Part shown: in pieces, positions 11,322 to 23,408 of the stretch
Layout of the letters: each line of letters begins with the position of its first letter
Numbering within the stretch: the first letter of the stretch is position 1
Source of the DNA: Numida meleagris
Lineage: Eukaryota > Chordata > Aves > Galliformes > Numididae
DNA: 64,000 nt
Direction: 5' to 3'
NCBI RefSeq assembly: GCF_002078875.1
Contig: NC_034413.1
Coordinates: 65,016,252-65,080,251, forward strand
The notes under the pieces: generated by a model
What the model saw: the letters and a program-made list of their open reading frames with translations, nothing else
The model's database searches: none
Told to the model about the DNA's origin: nothing
Translations under genes and position numbers: made by a program

Positions 11322-14300
11322 CTAGGGGAAAAAAAAAAAAAAAAGAGTTAAGAACACATCTGGAGTTTTCAACTCTCTCACTGCTGATGCATAATAAACA
11401 ACAAAATTTTAATGGTAAAAAATCTTATATATGTAAAGATAAAGGCTGGAATTAAAGAACAGAACGAAAAGAAACGTACAGATCCTTCCCAGGTCTTAAA
11501 ATCTAGTCTGTGTGTGAAAAGACAGGACAGATGTTTCAGATTGAGAATGGGGGAGAAGAACATGCCTCTTCTGCTCCTGATGATTTACCACACAATCCCC
11601 TAGAGGTCTGTTTCTCTCTGTCTGTTTTTGTGTTTTGCTAAGATCTGGCACTAGAAATAATCAAGGGAACTTCATTCCCTTCATCAAGCCAGAGCAGATG
11701 TTTGGTAGATCTGAACAGTAGCATAACAGAACTTGAAACCTCTGTATCCTCACCAAATCTCCTAGAAAAAAAAAAGATTTTAAGTGAAATTATTAAAATA
11801 TTCAGCATGTTAGGTCACTAGAATCACTTTACAGGTTATCCAGGAGTCTCTCAAACCTGAATGTCAGAAATAAGAATCATGACATAACTTCATAACATTA
11901 GGTGCAGAATTAGATGCTTTCTTCCTGCCCTGCAGAGCTTACAATCTAGTTTTAGAGAAAGCAAACAAATGGGACATTGAAGAGACAATGAAATAACAGA
12001 ATAATTGCTGTGAATGGGATTCAGGCACAATGAGAGGCTTACAGAGTAGGTAAGGCATACCCAAAACTTCACAGTCAAAAAGAAAATTCTTGATTTTGTT
12101 CAAATATAGATTGATACTACTTTGAGGTGGCGTTTGTCTTGCTTAGAAATACTACAGGATACAAGGCTTTGATTTTCTCTACACAAACAATAACAGAAAG
12201 TCTTGATAGGTATTGATATATCCATAACCATTTTACTAATAGCTCGCAGATAAAAATTCTATTAGAAAATGGCAAAGTACTATAAACACGTGCACAGTGA
12301 GAGCAGTTTTAATGTTTGAAGTCTTAAATATTTAAGTGATTTCTATACGTACATTTTTTTTCTTCAAAATTTATATTTCCTTTGTTTGGTATTCATCGTT
12401 TGGTACCTTTCTGTTAGCTCAGACTATGGATCCTGTAACTATTCCAGCAGCATGCTACTCTTTTTAACAATTCAGACATCAGGCTAACTGGTGGTTGGCA
12501 GCACATGTAACGCCCACATCAAACTCAACCTAGGGACTGCAGTTGGACTGATACTGATCTCCCCAAGTCAGAAGACACAGCAGTGGTGCAGGTGAGCAGC
12601 TGGTAATTTTATTATTCCTCAACACAGGGAACACTAAAACACACCATGGACAATCCACGTAATCCTGTAGGCAAGATCTCATAAAGAAGCTGCCCTTCTC
12701 TAGAGTACAGAAATTGCAGAGGCCAGCAGCCTTCCCAGCACCAGAGTGGTAGAGTGGTATATGCTAGACCAGTGATTTGTTTCAGGTAGGCACAGATCTG
12801 TTACATTTGCAGTTAGAGTTGATCAGTAAATGGCCAAAGCTGTGGGAGGAAAGTTCATCTCTCAAGAGGGATAAGCAGAATGGAAAATTAGAAGGCTTTC
12901 AGTTTTCTGCTGCATATTTGCAAGCAGATCCCTGTTCTGCCACTGATTCCTCTCAGAGCATTACAGCTTCACCTTATCTGAACGGATTGCTGCAGAGAGA
13001 CCTGTCCAGAGCCTCTTGACCTAGTGCTGCCAAACTGAAAATTTTTCAGTACGACCTTTACACATTAATACTCTAATATTTAGCACTGTTATAACCTAGA
13101 GAGTTTATAATTCACAATCCTTCACAATCAATTCTGTTGTTATTATTTTGTTTTGGAGTAGACAGGTACTAAAATTTCTACTCACTTGCCTGGGACAAAA
13201 GCAGGAGTTAAGCACTTTGAGCACAGAACTGGTCCGCAGAAGTTGGCCATTTGCTGAGCCAGTGACAGGGAGAAACAAGAGACAAACACCTTCTGCAAGA
13301 ATTGCTGATATTTCATCTGAAAGCAAAACTGATAGAAAACCCTTTCCATCATTCCCAGCAGGCTTAAACCAACATAACCACAAATCCTTCAGCTGGGAAC
13401 AATACATTAAACTTTTTATGCTGATACATTCTGTTTTACACCAAGGCAAAAGAAGACAGTGAAACATCACCTTCCCTTGGCGTATCTTCTGAGGAAAACA
13501 AGCAAACTTCCCAAGGCCTTGGCAGCAACCTTGCTGGCACAAGCTGAATGTGTCCAGGGAATGAGCACTGGCCCCGACCAGTGCCTGGATTCAGCTCTCA
13601 CTTACACTGGACTCTTTGTGCTTTCTTTGTAAACTCTGCCACCACACAATTCTAACAGCAATTTTATATCTTTGCTTGTGCCTGTACACAAATAATAACT
13701 TCAGCAGTCTTGAGCTGCTTATGTTATTTCCTAGATAAATTTTACTGTGTCAGAAAAATTTCCCTATACATACTTAGCTGGAAATAGCTAAAAGAAGAAA
13801 GAAAATCTACATTAATTACAGTGACAAGAGTATTGATAGCAGAGAGAAATACAGTCTGAGGCTTGACTCAGCATTCAGTCAAGCTTAGCTTCTCCTTTAC
13901 AGGCTGGCTTTTGGAATCCACAGCCATACAAAATTCATGAGTAATTGCATAGTACTTTAAGTGCTAAAATACATGTTTCTTGTCCTCTTGAATAGATCAA
14001 TTTATCTGCAAAACCACTGGAACAAAATGTTGCACAGTAACTTCTTTCAACCTCTTCTGCCAGAGAAGTAATTTCTACCTAAGCTGCAAACCATGCAAAA
14101 CACAACTAAATAAGAAGCCTCCAAATAGTAATCTGAAATTTAACTATCATGCATAATTAAAAAAATAGATTATTGTAACCTTGCACTTTTCAAGTCATTA
14201 GACAACAAAAACTTTCATACGAGCTTGTTAATTTCCATCTGCTACCAATTACACAACTGTTTTGTATCTAAATAAATTGTTTCCAGCTGCAAGTGAAGGG

Positions 14301-16114
14301 TGTTAGTGTCAAGGCTGTAGGTAAAAACAGTTTCATTAATAACATTCAATTCACTGGATGAGCCAATTGCCATTTCTAAACAAGTTCAAGGCAACTCAGA
14401 AGAAACTATGAAAACTAAGGGACAAAGAGCTAAACAGAAATTCAGTTTGACTGGAGAAAACTCCTGTTAAAAAGCTTGATTATGGGTGTGCTACAACCTG
14501 ACAATTTCCTTTTTCTGAAAGCAGTACTACAACTTATTATGGTACCAGTACAACACGTATACAGCCCATGTGTATTTACACAACTCTACAAATATCCATT
14601 TTGAATAACACCAGTCCTGGATACGTGCACTCACAGCAACCAAAATGAGATCAATGGAACTGTGTTTCACAACATACAGATGACACTTCAGTTGTTTTTT
14701 TCCCCTTCTTGTCTTTTTCCAAGGAAAAGAAGGTCCAACTATTCAATTCATTTGCATCTGCAGACACTGCAAAATAGTCTTCTAAGCATGGATTTATCTT
14801 TAATTTTGTCTTACGTTTGGAATAATTTGTTTCAACTCTCTACAAGTAGTGATGAGAGCAAAATTCTGTAATATTTCAGACAAGAACTAAAGACCAAACC
14901 TACCCCAATGTGTGTGGTGGTTAATTCTCAATGTAACAGAGCAATTTTGCTTTTTGTATGGCTCTTGCCACACTGACTACTCTTTACCTGAGCCAAGGGG
15001 GTTGCTCTTCTGTGTAAGCAGCAGCCAATCTGAATTTAGACTCCCAGGTGCTTATTTTTGTAACAGTTTATTAAAAAAAAAAAAAAACTAATAAACAGAT
15101 AAAAATAATTAAAAAGTTAGGAATGCACCCTCAGAGACAAGCCCTGCTATATATTATCTCGAAAGGGATCTGGGGTAAGTTACACAAGGATGACTCATAA
15201 AAGATTTTCCTCATATCAATTGACAGCTATAAAATACTCACAGCAAGATGCTTTCCTTTTTAATTACCATCCTGCTATCTTTCTGGCAAGTGGAATACAA
15301 TGACACAGTACCAATGAGGAGGGTTCATCACAAGGCTCATGGTAATTACTTCTTTCAAGTCAATCTGCTCTAATATTCAGTAGAGGTGGTGCAATACACT
15401 TAAGGATTCTGAAAAAAATTAGTGATGAACGTAAGTGCAATCTGCAAGTATGTGTTAACTTCCTCTTAGCAGCTCCCAGATATAATTGTTTTAGCAGCAG
15501 AGAGGGAAAAGTTTTTCACCTACTTGGTAGTATTTCTGTTACATCCTGGAACCAATTTTAACAGCAGTCTTCAAATTCATTAAAATAATTCCTGCCATGT
15601 GATGACACCGTGTGGAATAAAACAAGATTGCCAGCAGCAGTCTAATTACTTCCCAGTTCTATTAACATATGATACAAAATGCAATATTAAAAATCTAGCC
15701 TCCCTCCTTACTGAGCAATAATATCTATTACTAAAGATCTTGTTATTTTGGAGCTAACTGATGTAAAATGCAGATACTTTTTTTTTTTTTAACATCATTT
15801 ATGGACTTAAAAAAATATATTCTATATAAAATAAAATAATCAGCCAAAGCCAGAAATACCTATAACCTTGGTGTTGCTTATACTGTTAGGCTTAGTTCAT
15901 CTGAAAGACTTGCTGATGGTAAATACTGCAGAGTTCTCTAGTGCTGCTGTTGACCCATTGCTGGAACTGCTCACTGAGGTCCAGCAGAAGCCTCGGCATG
16001 GCACTGCATTCTGAATCACAACCAAACATTTGGGTGCACAAGCATACTCAAGCTTTAAAAAGCTTTCCTTTCTACTGGTAAGATAGCAACAATAACACTT
16101 TAAACAGAGAAAAA

Positions 16115-16135
16115 AAACAAACAAACAAACAAACA
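16115..16135 (+). repeat. AAAC simple repeat
   Basis: About five units of AAAC follow an A run. It may be polymorphic in length. No attached retroelement body was recognised. Confidence 0.9.
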
Positions 16136-16689
16136 ATCTCCAGGTATTACTTCTTGTGAGGATCTCACAGGTGTAGTTTGTGAGGAACAGGGATCACAAA
16201 CAATGTCTACAGTGAAAGACTACCTGCTTTCATACAGCCTCAGCTGAGACCTGTATCTGGACATTCCTGTAACATTTTTACCACATTAAATCTGGGAAGT
16301 TAAACTTTCCCATAACAAAAGAATTTCTAGCGGGCCGTGTCACTCTAAAGACATAGACACACAGAGAGACAGCTCTTCTCATTGCCACAGGTGCTCTTAC
16401 AGTTTCCCAGTTCCACAATAAAGCAATCCCAAAGTGATTTAGTCAGTTGTGCCTGACTCATCTTGGACCTTCTTGACTCTTTTAACTTGGATTAAAATAT
16501 ATTGTTTAATACGTATACAATTTATCCATTTTTCATTAACTCACTCATTCAGTTTACTCATATATTTCCAATCAGTGTACATCCTTCAACATCCACAAGT
16601 TAGATTTTATGGCTATCGGGGTTTTTCGTTGTTAAGAATCTTACCGTGATATATTCTTCTAAAAGAAATGGAGTTGCCATCATGAGAAC

Positions 16690-16866
16690 ACTTTGATTAC
16701 AGAGGTTGTGCAGTCTCCATCCTTGGAAGTCTTCAAGACCCGACTGGGTAAACCTCTGAGCAACTCATCCTGATGTCAGTGCTGGCTGCTTTGAGCAGGA
16801 GATTGGACTAGGAACCTCCTAAGGCCCCTTCCAACCTGAATTACCCTATAAATCTACGAATCTTTA
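16690..16866 (+). repeat. CR1 LINE 3' fragment
   Basis: The sequence starts at attacagaggttgtgcagtc, continues through ctccatccttggaagtcttc and ggaacctcctaaggcccctt, then ccaacctgaattacc, and ends in a decayed CR1 octamer tail (aatctacgaatct). This is the 3' untranslated end of a 5'-truncated CR1 on the plus strand, antisense to TMEM163. The left boundary is approximate. Confidence 0.85.
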
Positions 16867-17396
16867 TTAACAAAATCTTTCCCTCTGCAGGTTCTGTCGA
16901 GGTCTTTCAGCATTAGTAATTCCCAACAGCCCACAGAAAAGGAAATGTTAAAACCTCTAGAGGCTTTTTTCACCTCTGAGTGAAGAGGCAGTGTGAAAAC
17001 TATTACTTCACAAGGAACTGAAACTTAGCATTAAGATGCTCTGCAGGCCAATAAGTGCAATATGAGTTCTAAGCCCCGGAGTAATGTGAGTTTTTTCAGC
17101 AAAGCTGAACAAATCACTTTTATGATGAATATGTGATTTAATCTCTGAATAAATCCACTAATGAATCCTCCAGAGTTCAAATGAGAAAAAATTAAATCAT
17201 CTTCTGTGTCTAGCTGCATTTTTTCTCTCTTCATTTTGCTGGTACTCTTGTTTTCATTCTTTCTTCCCATAACCAAACACAAATTACGTTCTGTGAATTC
17301 ATTAATAATTTGGATGCTTGCGATAATCTACACCACATTTCTTCCAGATAAGAGGAAGTCAGTCTCTTTAAACAGAGTGAGGCTTCTTTCTTTTCT

Positions 17397-17546
17397 GAGT
17401 CACCATCCCCGCAGGTGTTCAAGAAACATTTAGATATAGCATTGAGAGACATGGTTTAGTGGGGTTATTGGTGGTAGGTGGATGGTTGGACTGGATGATC
17501 TTGTAGGTCTTTTCCATCCTAGCTAATTCTGTGATTCTATGATTCT
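17397..17546 (+). repeat. CR1 LINE 3' fragment with octamer tail
   Basis: This is a 5'-truncated CR1 3' end. It has gagtcaccatccccgcaggt at the left, gacatggtttagtggggtta and ggtggatggttggactggat in the middle, and the tail attctgtgattctatgatt at the right. It is younger-looking than its neighbour at 16690, matching the common galliform CR1 pattern with few obvious changes. Two such fragments within 700 bp in the same orientation are independent insertions, because each has its own 3' tail. Confidence 0.92.
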
Positions 17547-20500
17547 TTCTTTTAACATTTGTATTATGGCAGCTCATATTCTCTGACTGTAGTAGCCAAG
17601 TATATCATTCCTTTCTTAGCCAGGCCAAGATTTAAGTGCAGGCAAAACTGTTGATTCTCAAAGTGTGAGAATTCAGAGAAACAAACTCAGTCCTTTGCTT
17701 AGCAGTTGATTCTGGGGTGGCAAAACAATGGCTTCTGGCTGATGGGAGTGAGGTAGAGGAGGGCAGAGGAAGCCAAAGAGGACTCAGAAAAGTCAGTGGA
17801 CAAATAATATGAAATGGGAAAAAGTCAGAAGACATTTTAAGGAGTAAGCAGCCACTGATGGGGGAAGCTCTATCGCTGGGTACTAGTGAGAGGAGGGAAG
17901 CTGCACACTTTGCCACAAGCACAGCTCTGCTGCCAATTATTTCAAAAACAGAGATCAGAATAACAACACAGCTATCACTAACATTTCTTCCTTGCTACCC
18001 ATTTTGCAACGCTGCTGAGACAATTCTAGACCTACTTTTTCTTAGGGTGACATCCAGAACTGTGAAAACTAAGACTCTAAAATCTACCTCTAAGCTCATT
18101 GAAGTTCTTACTCTAAAAAGAACAATTACTAGGCACTGCGACACATTATTGTAAAGTACAAGCAAAAAAGTCTTGAGGTTCCTGCTTCTTTGTCATGCTC
18201 AGCTACTGGATATTAAGCTTGTGTCCAATTAGTTATACTGTTCGGGTTTTTTTTTTTATGTTTTCAATGCAGCTTTTTTATTATCAGGTTTAGCTACTGA
18301 TGAAGGCTTGGACACCAAACTATACACACTCACAACTGTTCAGTGTTTACACCTGGCTGTTGCTGAGTGAAGAGGGAACACAGCCACGTTAAAATGCATA
18401 GGAAGAAAGTGGTTCATTGCACATGTTCCAATCCACCTCCAACTGCCAGAATTGAAAGATGACAAACCAAAGGGGATTCAAGTATTATTCCCAATTATTA
18501 CTGAAAGCACTTTCAAACTTTTAAACTCATATTTAAAAATATACAATATTATCACATGGTCTAGCTTCTTTTTTCAGAGCACACAGGGGAAATGCTGTTT
18601 ATGCCTGAGACTCAGGTAAGCTATGTTAGGGACATATTTCATGCTGGAAACGTTACAGGCCTTTTAAAACTTGTATCACCCTCACAAGTTCAACCAGTCA
18701 CTGCAGAATAGGTACATCCATTAAAATCGTGCAGATGCACTAGAGGAACAGTTCCATAAATAATTTGATTCTCCATCTATTAAAAGTCTGCCTACAAAAG
18801 CCTAAAGGCATTTGTACAACCCAGAGAACTTGAAATCTCTTAGGACCTGTTTTCTGGTTCCTTGGTAGCCTTACAGCAGGTGAGCACAGATTCTGACATT
18901 CCTCTGAAGATGGAAATTAAAGCATTTTGAGAATTTCTGTGATACTCATTTTTTATGGTGATTATCAAATTCCAGTACAGAACACAATTCTATATACGTA
19001 ACATATGTCTGTGTGTGTGCGACTACTAGGCAATATATATAAATACTGCCTAATCAACTAACAGTGAACTAAAAGGAAAGGTTTTCATCAATTAAATAGA
19101 TTTTGGATCTGCCTATGGTAAATTCATTGCCAAGGCTACAGATGCTACACTTTTAGAAACAGATTTTAGAATGCATAAATATATACATTCACTATTTTGT
19201 ATTTAGTATAAATTCTATGTGTGAGAATGTTGTGTGCATGTGTGCATAAATGTACGTACATGTGCATTTCTGTCTGGATAAAAGCAAAGTTTATAATTGC
19301 TTCATTCTTTGCCTGAATACGAGTTAATGGATTTAGGAAGAAATGAAGCAGCCTTACAATACGGCCTAGTGAAGCACCTCTAAGACCTGTATCCAGTACT
19401 GCACCTGGATGTAGTATTTTGGCTATGTATTGCAGAAGGAAAAATGATTTAGAAATTTTCAGAGTCACTTTAAAAAAAATTCTCCTCCTATAAAGTAGAT
19501 ACTGAAGTATAGCCAAACACGTGTTTTACAAACTCTGCACTGTGCTCCTTTACACGCATGCTTCCCAGGAGGACCAGCTCATGCTGGCTGAGAATTAGGC
19601 AAGAACTGCAGAGTTGGATTCTTAGTTATCTCCATGCATTTGACATTTTTCCAGATCACTTAGCTATTCCCTTCACCCATCACAAAAGAGTTTTTTCCTC
19701 CAGCCACAGAGGTTTGCCCCTAACTGTGGGTAGGTGTGGATTCTGCCATCTGTGCATCTCTTTCTTACGTATGGCACAGATAAAATTATCCACAGCTTTT
19801 TCAGATGTGACTGATACAGTTGGGTCTGAATTGAGAGGATTATTTTCATTCAACGCCACCTAAATTGACGGTACTCATTTAGTAGAGCTAGCCCGTGTAG
19901 TGGAGCCAGTATGCACATGAAAATCTAATACAGTACTGAAACTGAAAATCTTCAGTGTTTTGTGCTGGTTTTTTTTTTGTTTGTTTTGTATCAGCAGAGC
20001 ATATAATCTGCAACAGTTTGGATCAGTGTGTTCTCTTATTGTGAATAAAAGAAAGTAGAGCCAGACCTAGCCTGGCTGTATGACAGCCATTTCCTCCCAT
20101 GAAAGGCAGTTTCCAACTCTTAAGCTTTGAGGGCAAGAGTACGGTATGTCTCGATGTCCATACTGCATGAGTAATTACCGATATTGTTATATCAGTGTAG
20201 CTTCTGTAAGGCTACCATGACCAAACCTGGAGTAAATATTGTCAAGCGGTGTCATCTGAACATAACCAAGACAGAAAAAATGGTTTCAAATGCTTTGGAA
20301 GGAAAGGCTTACTCTGTTTCAGTGTCCCACCTATCTCTAAATTTTCTTAGCAAGTAAGAAGTCTTTACACAAATTCACTATCCACTATCCCACATTTGCT
20401 CACCGGGCAAACTGACCTGCCCACCTCTGTTACCAGCAGACATGGTTCTGCAGGACTTGACAATGTGACAGCTCTTTGAAGAAGACATTCAGCAGTTTTC

Positions 20501-21276
20501 CCTAGCAAGTGAGGAGGGATAGCATGCACACACTTATTTCCTCAGGCCTCTGAAAGTGAACTGCATGAGAAACTAAAGAGCAGAAGAAAAAAGATGTCCA
20601 AGGAGTATTTATATCCATATGATACCTATGCTGACAAAGGGTATACTACAGCAGGACAGTTCTCTCAGGTATTTTCAGAGTGGGTGTCTACTTACTGCAT
20701 GGAGTTTTATAGATGATTCTATTATTGTTGTTTGCTTAACTCTAAATTTGATACACCAACATGGCCAGTAGCCGCACTGCTCCATTTACCTGAAAAGGCT
20801 ACTTATAATCAAAAGCCGCTTGTAATGCGTATTATGTGAAAAGGAAACTGGCAGAGTAGTTCCAAGGAAGCTAAAAAAAAAAGTATCAAGGAAAAGCATT
20901 AGAACCCAAGTTTGTAGTCATGAGGTGTTCTAAACTGGGTTTTGGTATCATTAATATGTTTTATAAAGTGCTTTTAAATATTCTAACTCCCATGTCATTC
21001 TGTTACATACCCCTAAATTTCAACACCAGTGCGTAAAATCCTAGAAGAAGTCAGAATACCCTTATTCCCATCCGTCCTTCTTCTCTTCATTATAGCCCAT
21101 ACGTATGGACATCTATGTAGCACTATCCTAGAGAAGTTCTCCGACATACATATCTCTGTGTGCATATGTTGTGTAACACATGCAGAATAAAAATAAGTTG
21201 TACACCTTTAACAGTGAGAAGCAAAGGGGTAGGACAGTGAAGTTTGTGAGAGATTTTCTAATAGTTGCATCTAGCA

Positions 21277-21306
21277 TGCTCATTATGAGTCAGGTTTCCT
21301 ATTTAC
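21277..21306 (+). repeat. 30-bp direct repeat, copy 1
   Basis: The segment begins tgctcattatgagtcagg and ends ttcctatttac. It matches positions 22149-22178 at 28 of 30 bases in the same orientation, 870 bp away. The flanks do not match clearly, so this may be a trace of an unrecognised dispersed repeat or of an old local duplication. Confidence 0.8.
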
Positions 21307-22148
21307 ACCATCCGTAAGGAAAAGTAAAATATTTTTCTTATACCTGTAGCTCATACTAAGTTAGAAATTCTTGGCTCTCTTACAGCTTTGCCTTTCAGGA
21401 TGTAAAAATGGATGAGAATATTGGTTCACTCTCACATTAATTTAAGAACCTATTAAGAGTCAAATCCTCAGGGCAGGCATTTTTCACCTTGCCAATAGGT
21501 TTAGCACTCTAACATTATCAAATCTAGCTGCCACAGCTTAGGTTAATATATGGAGATGAAAGTTAAGTTACTGACATATAGCAAAGCTTTTAGACAACAT
21601 CTAATAACAAAGCTGCAAAGTCTGCAAAATCTTCCCAATTCTTGATTCATTGTTTTTAAATCTAGCATAAGGTGGGAAAAATATGCAAAAGAAATTCAGA
21701 AATTGAGATAATTTAAGCCACCTACTCTTCCAAGTGAAGCATCATCTTACCCATAAAGAAAGAGCACTCCAGAATAATATGCTCCTTCACTGCAGACAGG
21801 AATGCCTATTTTCACCCGGCAAAAAGGTTTCTCAGCAGCACATAGAAGTGTGACAGGTATCTGCAGCCTTGTCTGACACACAGGAGATTAATTCCTGTTA
21901 TTTTAATTCTAAAGTTAATGTTTTGAATGACAGATTCACCAATATAAGAATAAAACACATACCTGAGTTTGTTACATATTATGTCATGGTAACATAAAGC
22001 ACTACGAGTTCATTAGGAATTATTTGCCCATTATACAATTTAATTTTCTTATTACAATAGTAAAAGTAAGAATAGCTGGAGTCTGACATTCACAATCAAA
22101 AAAATAGTAAAAATAATGTCAGTTTTTTGCTCTTCATTTTACCCAGTG

Positions 22149-22178
22149 TGCTCATTATGAGTAAGGTTTCTTATTTAC
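22149..22178 (+). repeat. 30-bp direct repeat, copy 2
   Basis: The segment begins tgctcattatgagtaagg and ends ttcttatttac. It differs from copy 1 (21277-21306) at two positions only. The family is not identified. Confidence 0.8.
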
Positions 22179-23270
22179 TCTGGCACTGGCTTAAGAAAGA
22201 TGTTGACAGATTGATTCTTGGGAAACAGAGAATTTAACTTGATACCATGTACAAAATAATATATAATAAACATCAGCTGTAGCTGTCAAGAATCACTGTG
22301 TTAAATACACTGCACAGAGTTAGTCCTTGCAATACTAAAGATACAGGCTCAAAAAAAAAATTAGTGCTAAAAAATCCTAGGAGCACTGGGTCCTAAAGGC
22401 ATAAGCAGAAACTCAGCCCCTGCACTGCATTGTAGCAAAATGCAATTGCAGCTCTGTAACATAGCAGCATTACTGCTTTATAACCTAAAAAGAGCATTAC
22501 TCCATTTGAACTGAATATTTGACCTGAGGCTGCCAACTGTGTTAACTTACAATGAGCAAAGCACCATTTCCTGAACAGAAGGAGAACGAAACAGGAGATA
22601 TTTCCTTTGTTCACAGGTTTGAGACTTTTCCAACCAACTGTACATTAAAAGTCCCATCTTTTACAGACTTTTCACAAGCCTATGTGCCCTAAGTTTGTTA
22701 TTCTGTTTTCTCAGTCTTTCATTTTTTCAGTGGCAGTTATCGCTGTCTCCTCACACTCAGTTCCACTGCTTCAATTTAAGTCCTGAATTTACCAGAACAA
22801 ATAGCTGACTTTTGGCTGCATAGCTAGTTGGTATTCCCACCTCTGGTGAGACATTTTTCCAGGTCCCTAATGACCCAGGCTTCTATTAAGAAATGACTTT
22901 ACAGCTATTCACTGGGCTTATCTGTGTACATGAAGAACTGCTACTACTTCATCAGTTTCAATAAATTTCTTCCATCAACAAAACCTAGAATTACTTCAGC
23001 ATCCCAAGAAGCTATTATGTCGTTAAAGATTAACTAAAGGGCAGAATATTCAGGAATATATGTATGCTGCTCAGATCTCCTGGTGCACGTTGAATTGCTC
23101 AGTGACAGCACAATATTTAAATAACATAAAACAGAAGACTGGCTTCAGAACTTTATTCTGGCACAGATTTTCTGCACATATATCTAGCTCTGTAGACATC
23201 CCTCATCCAGTGACAGGGCAAGACACAAAGGTTACAAACTGAAATACAAGAAATACTCATCTGAAATAGG

Positions 23271-23408
23271 TTATGCAGAGAGGCTGTAGAGCCTCCATCC
23301 CTGGAGATATTCACATCCCAACCAGAAAAGGGCCTGAGCAACCTGCTCTGTTGACCTTGCTTTGAGACGAAATGATCTCCAGAGGTGCCTACAAACCCCA
23401 GCCCCTCC
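23271..23408 (+). repeat. CR1 LINE 3' fragment, diverged
   Basis: The segments gagcctccatccctggagat, gggcctgagcaacctgctct and atgatctccagaggtgccta occur in CR1 3' order. The terminal octamer tail is not recognisable, which suggests age or a small deletion. Plus strand, antisense to the gene. Confidence 0.8.

Noticed and set aside
13105..13542. 145-codon open frame on the minus strand inside the 16-kb intron, the longest in the window
   Set aside because: It has no recognisable domain, overlaps an open frame on the other strand, and has Cys/Leu/Ser-rich composition typical of translated noncoding DNA. Chance is the simplest explanation.
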